From NCBI RefSeq assembly GCF_003600645.1, contig NZ_CP032482.1, positions 3,472,001-3,536,000 on the forward strand: 64,000 bases of DNA, in the 5' to 3' direction. A model generated the notes under the pieces. It ran no database searches, had not been told where the DNA came from, and worked only from the letters and a program-made list of their open reading frames with translations. Within the stretch, counting starts at the first letter, position 1. Every line of letters begins with the position of its first letter. This stretch comes from Yersinia rochesterensis (GTDB taxonomy: Bacteria > Pseudomonadota > Gammaproteobacteria > Enterobacterales > Enterobacteriaceae). The translations under genes were made by a program, and so were the position numbers. Below, in pieces: positions 52,092 through 60,751 of this stretch.

Positions 52092-53198
52092 TTAAACAAG
52101 CCTTAGGAAAGGAGGTGAGGTCGCAGATAAATATCCCCCACCACTGATAGCCGCAACACCGAATAATAGGCTAGATAACTCATCCAACGGAATATTTAGT
52201 TTTTTAGAAATCACCGGCAATGTCACACCTTCAGCCTGAAGCATTGACAAAACTCTATCAATGATGAGTGATCTTTCCCTTTCTATTCCACCGGGCTCCC
52301 CATAACGGTAACCTCTGGCAGAGGCATCTCTCATCAGGCTGTTGTACTGCCACTCTGATAATCCACCCAGGTTCCGCATTCGAACGATAAGCGCGATAGC
52401 TGAGACGATCCAGTTCGATTTAAGCTGAATAATCTTATCTAATGTGGGGACAACCATTTTGACTGCCAGCACGTTCTCTTTTGGCATAAGGAATGCGGAA
52501 GCAAATGCATCAGCCTCTTTCTCGATATCAGCTCCTTGCAACACACCATGCCGATGCATGACTAAATGTCCTAGTTCGTGAGCCGCATCAAAACGACTTC
52601 TCTCACCTGTTTTTTTTGTGTTCAGGAAAATATAAGGGATACTATCCTTCCAGAATGAAAATGCATCAATATCAGCAGTGTTCTCTGACAAGAAAAATAC
52701 TTTAACGCCATTCTTTTCCAGGAGATGGACCATGTTAGGAACACTTTTCTTCCCAAGATGCCACTCTTCCCTCAGCGCCTCAGCGGCAGCCTCTGGAGTG
52801 GTGCCTCTCATGTCAGGAAGACTGGAAACTGGCAAATTGAATCTGGCATCAAAATAGTTCGCGACAATAACACCGAGCCCTCCTGCACCAATTGCTGCAT
52901 GCTGATCGGCAGCTTTTGTTCTTCGTAGAGATCGGAATGACACTGTAGATGGATCTATGTTCTCAAGATCATCGCCGAAGAAAAATGACTCTGGATAATT
53001 CAATGCTTTTGAGTAAGCAATTACCGTAGCTGGAGTGGGTTCATACAGGCAATATTCTTTTTCATACTCGATGACGATACGTGAAGACAACCCTGTCGCT
53101 TCGGCAAGCTCTTTCAGCGTCAATTTTCTCCTGATCCGTGCCAGCTTAAGTCTGGAAGGATTAAACAGACGCCTGCTTTCTTTATCGTTTGTATTCAT
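52092..53198 (-). CDS. XRE regulator fused to ImmA/IrrE metallopeptidase
   Basis: 368 residues. An N-terminal XRE helix-turn-helix (residues ~14-70, LARIRRKLTLKELAEATGLS) is followed by an ImmA/IrrE zinc peptidase domain with DAAHELGHLVMHRHG and a downstream EKEADAFASAFLMP. This architecture occurs in regulators that cleave a repressor or antitoxin, and in toxin-antitoxin or phage-control modules. It overlaps the following gene upstream by 4 bases (ATGA at 53195-53198), so the two are one unit. Confidence 0.88.
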   Translation of the reverse strand: MNTNDKESRRLFNPSRLKLARIRRKLTLKELAEATGLSSRIVIEYEKEYCLYEPTPATVIAYSKALNYPESFFFGDDLENIDPSTVSFRSLRRTKAADQHAAIGAGGLGVIVANYFDARFNLPVSSLPDMRGTTPEAAAEALREEWHLGKKSVPNMVHLLEKNGVKVFFLSENTADIDAFSFWKDSIPYIFLNTKKTGERSRFDAAHELGHLVMHRHGVLQGADIEKEADAFASAFLMPKENVLAVKMVVPTLDKIIQLKSNWIVSAIALIVRMRNLGGLSEWQYNSLMRDASARGYRYGEPGGIERERSLIIDRVLSMLQAEGVTLPVISKKLNIPLDELSSLLFGVAAISGGGYLSATSPPFLRLV

Positions 53199-53881
53199 TT
53201 CATTTCAATAGAAATAGAAACATCATCCGTGAAATCTTCTTCTGGGAAGATGTCTGCACCATCAAACGGTAGAGGACTGATAATTAACCTCTCGCTCCAG
53301 TAATTGACTTTCGCGAAACCATTCACCACCTTCATGCCTACAGGGAAAGAAATCTCACAGCGGATTTCTTGCTTGCCCGCATCATGGTAGTAAAGCACTA
53401 TATATGTTTTAGTGCTGTCAGCAGAAGAAACTGGCATCATAGCTAGACCATCTGTTGAGTGCATAGGGTGTTCTGACGGGAACATTTCAATCGTATCGGA
53501 GTTACTGCTCACGATACTCATTGTCGCTTCACCTTTCGCATTTTTAGTCTTCGGCCATCCATCAGCTAGCCCTGTATCTTTATCCCCTGATGTAATGATC
53601 AGATTGATGCCATGCGTTGGGTTGGATACTAGCTCTATGCGATTTTGACGTACCATTGTCCACCCGCAATCTTTGGAAATCAATACGCTACGCAGTGATG
53701 CGACCAACTCACTCCAGAATCGAAAACCACCATCAATCACAGGGTGTAGTTTCGTTGTGCGACGCCTCTCGTAAAGAGCCGCGGTTAGAGCATCGATAAT
53801 GTCCTGTTCATCAATCCCCATTTTCGCCAAGCAAGTCTGGGAATCCTGCTGAGAAAAGGTCCTACATTGTGGTACGTTCAT
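53195..53881 (-). CDS. Hypothetical partner of the XRE/ImmA peptidase
   Basis: 228 residues, not recognised. No signal peptide, membrane segment or catalytic motif seen. Its end overlaps the XRE/ImmA start, indicating translational coupling. It is the first gene of this pair and could be the regulated target or toxin-like partner; this is inference only. Start gives MNVPQCRTFSQQDSQTC. Confidence 0.65.
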   Translation of the reverse strand: MNVPQCRTFSQQDSQTCLAKMGIDEQDIIDALTAALYERRRTTKLHPVIDGGFRFWSELVASLRSVLISKDCGWTMVRQNRIELVSNPTHGINLIITSGDKDTGLADGWPKTKNAKGEATMSIVSSNSDTIEMFPSEHPMHSTDGLAMMPVSSADSTKTYIVLYYHDAGKQEIRCEISFPVGMKVVNGFAKVNYWSERLIISPLPFDGADIFPEEDFTDDVSISIEMK

Positions 53882-53983
53882 AGATGAAACCCGCTGAGTT
53901 AATCACTTCATGATTTTTGCATAAAAATTATGATAAAATCAAGAAGTGAAATATTTTGTTCTTCCACTTCAGTGAAGATGCGC

Positions 53984-54031
53984 TTTGGAGTAAGAATTTA
54001 CGGATATTTTGGAGTAAGAATTTACGGATAT
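53984..54031. repeat. Perfect 24-bp tandem duplication
   Basis: TTTGGAGTAAGAATTTACGG plus ATAT, two exact adjacent copies. It lies between the two divergent gene sets (starts 53881 and 54353), in otherwise gene-free sequence (53882-54352), so could be a regulator-binding pair. Confidence 0.85.
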
Positions 54032-54352
54032 TGTGACGCTAAGTTGCCCAGACTATATCTGTCGTGAGGATAGGCATCACTGAAGTTAATCCTGAGTAAA
54101 CCGATGGATCAATATTGAATCGTTGGTGATGATAAAAAGTCGATCACTTTTAACCCGTTGTTGATGCTTAGAGAATCAGCTTAGTTGTTCGGCGAAATTG
54201 CTTTGAATTCCTATTGTCTACTGCTACTAGAAAGGTCTAACTCAGGTGATGTCCTGTGCAGGAAATGATGTTAATGTGCTATTTAGCTACCGCTGTAACT
54301 GATAATTCATCAACGCATTCAAGCGAGTGACGTAACGAGGGGGCAACACACG

Positions 54353-55003
54353 TTGAGCTCTATTCCTGTAAGCAGTGATCGTCAAAGCGCTGTAAGACTT
54401 CTCGCCTGTATTGATTCGGGATCTACTGACGTCACAGATGACTCTTGGGGGCCGGACGTCGTCGCGACGTTGCATGCGCAATCGCGTTTACAGGCATTGG
54501 ATTTTTGGATGCGGAACCCTGACTATCTCGCCAACGAGTTGCTCAGTGATTTCGACGTCGGTGGTGATCCGGCAACTTTGGCACTCGCGCAAAGCATTCT
54601 GGACTCACGAGAACCCGACTTACGCAGAGTGCCAATGATCCGCTACCGGTTCGGCGCTTTCGAGCCTTTGGACAACGCGCTCTCGATTCTACGTACCGTA
54701 GACTTTATCAGGATCAAGCGGCAAGGGTCTCCAGGAAAAGTTCAAGAGCACATCTACTTGCTGACCCAAAGTGGAAGGCAAGCCATGTACGAATTGGCAG
54801 AAATGGCAGAAGAAATTGCTTGGTACAAGCACAGGGCTGATGTAGTAGCTCGCCTGGCCGGTGGCGCAGGAGGCAAAGCACTCAAGGACCGCCAGTACCT
54901 TCAGGCCGAGTACGCCGATACCGAACTAAAGCACATCATCGCACCCATTACGGATCGCGTACGCCTACGTTTGGAAGTTCTGTCGCAAGGAAACTCCGCA
55001 TGA
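54353..55003 (+). CDS. Winged-helix-like small subunit of a three-gene ABC system
   Basis: 216 residues, no family named with certainty. The central part (LDNALSILRTVDFIRIK..HIYLLTQSGRQAMYEL) reads as a winged helix, followed by a helical tail. This size and fold fit the 'middle component' of ABC-three-component or Lamassu-type (LmuC/DdmB-like) conflict systems. TTG is the start (54353), with GAGGGGG 9 bases upstream; no ATG is available near. It overlaps the ATPase gene by 4 bases (ATGA). GC is higher than the neighbouring island genes. Confidence 0.75.
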   Translation: MSSIPVSSDRQSAVRLLACIDSGSTDVTDDSWGPDVVATLHAQSRLQALDFWMRNPDYLANELLSDFDVGGDPATLALAQSILDSREPDLRRVPMIRYRFGAFEPLDNALSILRTVDFIRIKRQGSPGKVQEHIYLLTQSGRQAMYELAEMAEEIAWYKHRADVVARLAGGAGGKALKDRQYLQAEYADTELKHIIAPITDRVRLRLEVLSQGNSA

Positions 55004-56946
55004 CAATGAGTTGGCTCGAATCAGTCGCAAAGAACACTGGGATGTCGGTAGCAGAGGCAGAAGCTCGTCTTCAAAAACGTGGGATCTATGCAGATAGACC
55101 AATTAGGCCTACGCCCAAACTCACCGTCACGGGGATTTCCTTCAAAGGTCAGAAGGTTGGCAAGAAAATCTCGGGCCCCATCGATTTCAGTTGGACGGAC
55201 CTCAGCACGGGTATTTGGGCTGTCACCAGCTATGGTGGTACAAACCAATCCAACCTCGTTGGCAAGTCAAGCATTCTAGAGATCATCCTGTGGTGCTTAC
55301 GAGGCGAGATCAAGGGCTTACAAGAGGACGTGCGAAGCTGGCTTTCTTGGGTGCAACTCACCTTCCAACTTGATGGACGACCTCACAACATCGAATTCGC
55401 CGTCAATGACAAGCGACCGAATGGAGAACTGAAAACTATAAGGCCAAATGGAGCCTTCGAAACCATTGACCGATTCAGTAGCGACGAGGGGTTTGCTGCA
55501 GTAATGTCTCGTTTCATGATGAATGTCTTTGATCTTCAACCCATATCCTCGCGCAAGAACAGCGATGAAGGAGGCAGTACAGTCATTCATGGTTGGTCCG
55601 CGCTATCCGGTGCACTCTATTTTGGCGGGGAACACAAATCGTTGTTGGGCGACGTTTTGATGGCCGGGCTGCCAGGGCGCATGCTACAGCTATACGTTGG
55701 GTTGCCGTGGGCGAGTACCGTGGTACAAGCTGTCACTGCCAAGAAAGAAATCGAGCAGCAACAGGCATATGCCGCTCGTGGTCACTCGTCTAGAATGAAG
55801 CAAGAACAAGGGACGATAGCACGAGTGTCGACTCAACTCGAGCAGGCGCGTCGTGATCTCGTTGATATCAGTGACAAGCGCGTGAGTGCTACCTCACTCG
55901 ACGAACTCACGGCAACTGTCCGAGCGCTTGCTACACAAACTTTTACTCTTGAGCAGACTGCTGCCAGAACATCTGCCGAAATGACAGTGCTTCGAAGCGC
56001 ATCAGATGAAGATAAAAGAGCGCTCCGTGATCTTCGGGAAAATCTAGTTACCGCAGCTTTTTTCACTGGACTCCAGCCGAGCTGCTGCCCGCGATGCGAA
56101 AAGGCCGTGCCCAAGGAGCGAATCAAGTTAGAGAGTGTCGAGCAGAGCTGTTCACTCTGCTCGGAGCCGATTAGCCTGAATGATCTGGACGAAAGCAAGG
56201 AAATGCTTGAGGCAGCGCAGGAACGTGTAGATGCATCGCAAGCAGCCTACGAGGCAGCCAAGTTATTGCATAAACAAACCGAATATCAAGCCGCAGCAAC
56301 CTTGACAGAGCTCTCGCAGGTACAAGATGCTCTCATAGCTGCAAGTAATAGCGCGAGCTACCAGGAGCAGCGTGAAGCCGAACTTCTTGTTGCGCGACTC
56401 GAAGGCGAGCTACAAGCACACAGCAAACCCAGCACCACGCTGCAAGCACCCGAGGACTCGGAGCTTGTTGAAACTGCTCACAAAGAAGCGAAGAAAGCAT
56501 TTGATGGAGGCAAGGGTGAGCTGATGGGTCAGCTCAATGAAGAAATTCTCCGGTTGGCTAATGACTTTGGTGCCCTCGGTCTCGAATCAATTGAACTCAG
56601 TTCAGACGCAAAGATGACGGTCCACAAAGGAAATCAGAAGTCGCCATTCAGCAAGCTGACTCCTGGTGAGCGACTCAGGCTGCGGATTGCTACCGCCATT
56701 GCATTGTTACGAATCGGAAAGGAGCTTGGCGTTGGTCGGCATCCTGGGTTGCTAATCATTGATTCTCCCGGCTCTGAGGAAACAAATGAAGGTGATCTGG
56801 CTAAACTGCTCACCGAGCTTCGTCATGTAGCTACAGAGACAGAAGGTCTCCAGATATTCATTGCAAGCGCCAATGCAACCACAGTGCTTAGTGCTTTAGG
56901 CAATGAACACTGCAGAGTAGCTCCAGAAGGCGGCTATGTCTGGTAA
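55000..56946 (+). CDS. SMC/Rad50-like ATPase with double CxxC apex
   Basis: 648 residues. ATP-binding N-lobe with P-loop GGTNQSNLVGKSSILE at residues 79-94; the spacing between the first Gly and GKS is about three residues longer than usual. Coiled coil, residues ~245-350 and ~400-510, with an apex bearing two CxxC pairs (363-366 and 384-387), like a zinc hook or ribbon. C-lobe has signature-like TPGERLRLRIATAI at 554 and Walker B LLIIDSPGSEE at 584. It resembles the SMC component of Lamassu/ABC-3C systems. It overlaps both neighbours. Confidence 0.85.
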   Translation: MTMSWLESVAKNTGMSVAEAEARLQKRGIYADRPIRPTPKLTVTGISFKGQKVGKKISGPIDFSWTDLSTGIWAVTSYGGTNQSNLVGKSSILEIILWCLRGEIKGLQEDVRSWLSWVQLTFQLDGRPHNIEFAVNDKRPNGELKTIRPNGAFETIDRFSSDEGFAAVMSRFMMNVFDLQPISSRKNSDEGGSTVIHGWSALSGALYFGGEHKSLLGDVLMAGLPGRMLQLYVGLPWASTVVQAVTAKKEIEQQQAYAARGHSSRMKQEQGTIARVSTQLEQARRDLVDISDKRVSATSLDELTATVRALATQTFTLEQTAARTSAEMTVLRSASDEDKRALRDLRENLVTAAFFTGLQPSCCPRCEKAVPKERIKLESVEQSCSLCSEPISLNDLDESKEMLEAAQERVDASQAAYEAAKLLHKQTEYQAAATLTELSQVQDALIAASNSASYQEQREAELLVARLEGELQAHSKPSTTLQAPEDSELVETAHKEAKKAFDGGKGELMGQLNEEILRLANDFGALGLESIELSSDAKMTVHKGNQKSPFSKLTPGERLRLRIATAIALLRIGKELGVGRHPGLLIIDSPGSEETNEGDLAKLLTELRHVATETEGLQIFIASANATTVLSALGNEHCRVAPEGGYVW

Positions 56947-58915
56947 TAATTCTCCTTGCTTGATAGCTCTCATTGAAAGGCACTTTCAAGACAATACACC
57001 TTTGACCATTGAGTCACTCGGTGGCGTTTCAGCTCTGACAGCTCAGGTAAATTCGCTGGCACCATCGCCTTTCCTCGATGTGCTTGCTGAGCTTGCTGTG
57101 GATGCGCTGCCAACAGAAGTTGCGGAAATGGATAGAATTCTTCTGGAAGGATTTGCGAAGTGCCAGACCCCTACTACTGTTCGCTCTGCGATCGATGTGG
57201 TCATGCACAACATGCATTTGCGTCAACGGATTAGCACTAGACTTGCCATTACACTAGAGCTACGTGTTGACGCTCAAGCTACTGATACGGAGTCACTCAC
57301 TGCCGCTTATGCACTTGAAGGTCTGATCCGTCTTGCACTGTCCTCCAGCATCAAGAAGTTTATTCCACTCAAGGCCCTAACCTGTAATAGGCCCAACGCT
57401 AATGGACTATATGCCCAACATGCTGCGAAACTGGCAGGTATCGCTTATACCACCTGGCCTGAGCCCGACCTGAAAGACACTTTGAAAGAGCTGAGCCAGA
57501 TTGAAGATGCAGAGGGAGAAGCGTATTTTGAACTTGCTCTGGTTACCCTCTCCGAAGCGCTGAACGCTGGCTCCGTTGAAGAAATCCAGCGGTACCTAGA
57601 ACTGACCAGCTTGTATTTGCGAGATGCTCGGGCAACTGATGAGAACAGGGCTGATGCGACAGCATACGCCGCTATAGTTGACATTATCCAGGGCTTCCAT
57701 GTTGGCGCAGATATCGCATTCATTGATGAACAAGCAGAAGCTCTTTTAAACGCTGTTCGGGACCGCGCTATGTTCTTAGGGGGACGGTATCTTCCTGAAT
57801 GGCTTCTTCCCCGAGCCGACAGGGAGATTCAATGGACAAGGCTGGTTAGGTCGGTGCAACAGGCATGCAAAGACCTAGCACGCCCAAGCTGGCTGAGAGC
57901 CAATGCTGTAATGGAAAATTTGCTGTCAGTCTTCGATGCCGACCGCTCATTTGAGACTAGGGGCGGACTTGGGCAGCTCTTAAGACCCCGCATCGAAGCC
58001 AGCTTTATCAGGGAACGCGGTCTGCTAGCGCATCTTGACGAATTGCTAGAGGAGTCAGACTGGAATCAAGATCAAGAACAAACAGCCCTTTTTTTACGCG
58101 CACGTATAGCCGAGATATCTACCAGCGAGGTGCGGCTGGGAAAGCCATTACCTGAGGAGCAGTTCCCTGAGCTCCAACAAGTCCTCGGGATCCTGGATTT
58201 GCCGCAAGACTTTTCGCCTGAGGTACTGCAGCGCCTAGAAACGGCATTAGCTAACCGACAAGTCTCTTCGCTAAACTTTTTTGCCAATCCAGTGATGCAT
58301 CGTTTACAGACCGAACTAACCCTTCAGCTCAAGGCCTGTCACGATTATACAGGTAAAATCAAGGAACACTTCAATGAGCTCCTGGCACAAGTGGTTACGT
58401 TTTGTAAAACGCGGCAAGATGGTGGATTAAAACAACTCGGCAATCGCGGTAGCTACTTGCGAAATCCCGATGCCACGGAATTCGATCTTCAGTTGGATCT
58501 TTGGCAATGGCTCTCTGGCAACTATAGAGGATGTGAAGTTTTGGATGAAGTAGAAGGTATTGGTACTGGCAGAGCGGACTTGTTCGCCGGATTTGGTGGC
58601 CACCGGTTTGTATTGGAGATGAAACGTCATTATGGACATTTGGATCGAGCTGCAGCAAGGAAGTACTGTAATCAAGCAGCGACCTACCAGAACACCAATG
58701 TCAAATTTGGGTTTCTTGGAGTGTTGGAGTTATCGAGCCGTTCCGGCCCTCCGCCTAGTCTGGAAGAATGCATATGGCACGAGATCGTCCTCCCAGAGAA
58801 CAGCAGCGTCGTGCGTCATTTGATTGTATTCAGAGTTCCGGGCAATCTCAACTCACCATCGTCTATGTCAACGAAGACGACTAGATCGAAAAAGAGCACT
58901 CATTCAAAAAAGTAG
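56936..58915 (+). CDS. Large effector with C-terminal PD-(D/E)XK nuclease
   Basis: 659 residues. The first ~490 are mostly helical, with no family recognised. The C-terminus (residues ~510-600) shows PD-(D/E)XK residues: D548 in TGRADLFAG, E561-x-K563 in FVLEMKRH and Q580 in CNQAATYQ. This is the usual nuclease core, so DNA cleavage by the complex is inferred. The tail is Ser/Lys-rich. The ATG lies inside the ATPase gene end (11-base overlap), so all three genes are coupled. Confidence 0.82.
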   Translation: MSGNNSPCLIALIERHFQDNTPLTIESLGGVSALTAQVNSLAPSPFLDVLAELAVDALPTEVAEMDRILLEGFAKCQTPTTVRSAIDVVMHNMHLRQRISTRLAITLELRVDAQATDTESLTAAYALEGLIRLALSSSIKKFIPLKALTCNRPNANGLYAQHAAKLAGIAYTTWPEPDLKDTLKELSQIEDAEGEAYFELALVTLSEALNAGSVEEIQRYLELTSLYLRDARATDENRADATAYAAIVDIIQGFHVGADIAFIDEQAEALLNAVRDRAMFLGGRYLPEWLLPRADREIQWTRLVRSVQQACKDLARPSWLRANAVMENLLSVFDADRSFETRGGLGQLLRPRIEASFIRERGLLAHLDELLEESDWNQDQEQTALFLRARIAEISTSEVRLGKPLPEEQFPELQQVLGILDLPQDFSPEVLQRLETALANRQVSSLNFFANPVMHRLQTELTLQLKACHDYTGKIKEHFNELLAQVVTFCKTRQDGGLKQLGNRGSYLRNPDATEFDLQLDLWQWLSGNYRGCEVLDEVEGIGTGRADLFAGFGGHRFVLEMKRHYGHLDRAAARKYCNQAATYQNTNVKFGFLGVLELSSRSGPPPSLEECIWHEIVLPENSSVVRHLIVFRVPGNLNSPSSMSTKTTRSKKSTHSKK

Positions 58916-58995
58916 TCCAATGCGTAACCACCCATCTTGGGAGTATTAGAAATTCTGTGTCATTCCGCTAAAGTATTTAGAAGGAGGAATAACAT

Positions 58996-59341
58996 ATAAC
59001 TCAACCTTTCGATTTTGAAAAAGCACTCAAAGCTCTCCAGTCAGGTCAATCATTGACCGGTAAAGATGGCATCTTAACACCACTAATCAAACAGTTAACT
59101 AAAGCTGCATTAACCGCCGAACTGGACTCCCATCTGGCGAATGATATTGATGCTAACCGTAAAAATGGCTCACCTAAAAAAATATCAAAACTCCGACCGG
59201 CAGCTTTGAACTGGCCACTCCCCGTGACCGTAACGGTTCTTTTGAACCGCAACTGGTTAAAAAGTATCAGACTACGCTCTCCGATGAGATTGAGCAGAAA
59301 ATCATTCGGATGTTCGCACTCGGCATGAGCTACGCCGATAT
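58996..59341 (+). pseudogene. 5' fragment of an IS256-family transposase
   Basis: Reads TQPFDFEKALKALQSGQSLTG..KDGILTPLIKQLTKAA, then after a frameshift FELATPRDRNGSFEPQLV and FALGMSYADM, matching the N-terminus of enteric IS256-type transposases. The start codon has become ATA, a frameshift lies near 59180, and the C-terminal two thirds are lost at the junction with an IS3 element near 59341. Confidence 0.82.
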
Positions 59342-59888
59342 GGAACACCACTGACCCTGTGGGTCGTCGTTTATTTACGGCCAGCCTTAAGGCCCGGACA
59401 GTCAAGTCGCTGTCCGGTTTGTCTGAGAAGGCCCAACTCACTATTTTTCTTGAACATAAGTCCATCACGATAGCCAGATATAACCAGCCCTGAACGGTAC
59501 GCAGATAGGTAATATCACCTGACCACCAGGTATTCAATGTCTCTGGATTAAACTGCCGGTTCAACAGATTAGCGGCCACGACAGCGGGTTTTCCACCGCG
59601 TGGATAGCGATGACGCCCAGGCTGTTTAGCTATCAGTAATAAGTTTTTCATTATCTGCCGAACGCGGTATCTGCCCACGTTAAAACCTTGTTCCCGTAAC
59701 TCGATGCACATGCGCCGGCTGCCATATGTGGCATCCATTTCCGCGTGAACATGCTTAGCCGCCGCGTGCAACATCAGAACATCGGGCTTGATCATTAGCC
59801 GACGACTACGGGCATAAAATACGCTGCGCGTGAGCGATAAGCAGCGGCATACCTGTTGGATGTTTGCACCGACCTTCTTCAGCTTCAC
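59342..59888 (-). pseudogene. IS3-family OrfB, C-terminally truncated
   Basis: Reads KLKKVGANIQQVCRCLSLTR and includes the HTH_21 region (HAEMDATYGSRRMCIEL) and the first catalytic Asp in WWSGDITYLRT. After SVVFH the frame runs into antisense IS256 sequence. Normal orfB would go on about 90 residues. A -1 frameshift from orfA near AAAAAG at the orfA end is the likely expression route. Confidence 0.8.
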
Positions 59889-60217
59889 CGCGACTTTTTG
59901 TCGTTGTTCATTTCCATGGCGAAGAAGGCCGAAGCCTTTTTTAACAGGTCATTGTCGCTCTGCAACTGCCGTACCTGCTTTTCAAGTTCTTGTATTCGCC
60001 GTTGTTCCGGTGTTATAGCACTGGCTATCGGTGTGTTTCCGCGGATCTCTCCGCGATACTGCCTTAGCCAGCGTTGTAAGGTTGAAAGGCCAATATTCAT
60101 TGTTTCAGCAGCCTGGGTCACCGGGTACTTATGCTGAAGAACCAGATTGACGCACTCCTGTTTAAACTCATGAGTAAATGATTTTTTTCGCATTCTCACC
60201 TTGTTAGTGTTGCTCAT
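59885..60217 (-). CDS. IS3-family OrfA
   Basis: 110 residues, helix-turn-helix (FTHEFKQECVNLVLQ..STLQRWLRQYRG) and a C-terminal leucine zipper (RIQELEKQVRQLQSDNDLLKKA), typical of IS3-family OrfA. Intact by itself, but its partner is broken. Confidence 0.85.
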   Translation of the reverse strand: MSNTNKVRMRKKSFTHEFKQECVNLVLQHKYPVTQAAETMNIGLSTLQRWLRQYRGEIRGNTPIASAITPEQRRIQELEKQVRQLQSDNDLLKKASAFFAMEMNNDKKSR

Positions 60218-60250
60218 TATATCTCTAACAAAGTGTCCGGAATGATTAGA

Positions 60251-60635
60251 CCATTACACTACTATTTGGAACAGCTATTTAGCTAATGTGGCTGACATAA
60301 AAATATCTGAAACATTGAGGCCGGATATATATTCATCAGCAGAAACACTTGGCTGTTGGGATCCTGAAACTCAGTCTGTGGTAATAGCTAGAAAATGTCT
60401 TTCTTCTCTCGATATCTTTGCCGGTGTACTGATACATGAGCTTATTCATGCTAAAACAGGTTTCAGCGATGTAAGCAGGGATTTTGAAAATTCACTAACA
60501 GATTCAATCGGGGCGTTATGTGCAATAATACTTGAGAATGAAAAAAATCATTCTCAGCCCCTTATTCATCAGATGCCGAATGAAGCCGTGAAGAAAACTA
60601 AGCTAAGGTATAGGCCGTGGTATAAGTTCTGGTGA
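60251..60635 (+). pseudogene. 3' fragment of a HExxH metalloprotein gene
   Basis: A GTG at 60288 opens 115 codons, but the same frame continues upstream to the IS end without a stop, so the 5' part is likely lost. Motif GVLIHELIHAKTGFSDVSRDFE contains HExxH and a downstream acid. The wording 'RPDIYSSAETLGCWD' plus the HELIHA block resembles the C-terminus of large bacterial GHKL-ATPase proteins, but the ATPase half is not here, so this is tentative. Confidence 0.6.
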
Positions 60636-60751
60636 GGATATAATATCTGAGAGTAAAATCTTACCTCTGTACTAACAAATCGTGGTAATCATCCCATGCC
60701 CCGATCAAACTAGATCGGTACATGGGAATAGTCGGATCTCAAAAAGAAAGA

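Larger units (their letters stand above)
59342..60250 (-). mobile_element. Truncated IS3-family element
   Basis: orfA (59885-60217) is complete but orfB is cut at about 59342, so the second catalytic Asp and the Glu of the DDE triad are lost. The outer end near 60250 is approximate; no terminal repeat was confirmed. The right end abuts a decapitated host gene. Confidence 0.75.

Noticed and set aside
54353..58915. Wadjet (JetABCD) system
   Set aside because: There is no fourth Toprim-type JetD gene and the ATPase is Rad50-like in size, much shorter than JetC/MukB-type proteins.
59046..59888. A real 280-residue fusion protein of IS3 OrfB with a new C-terminus
   Set aside because: The C-terminal part is antisense of the IS256 fragment; the frame is open by chance.
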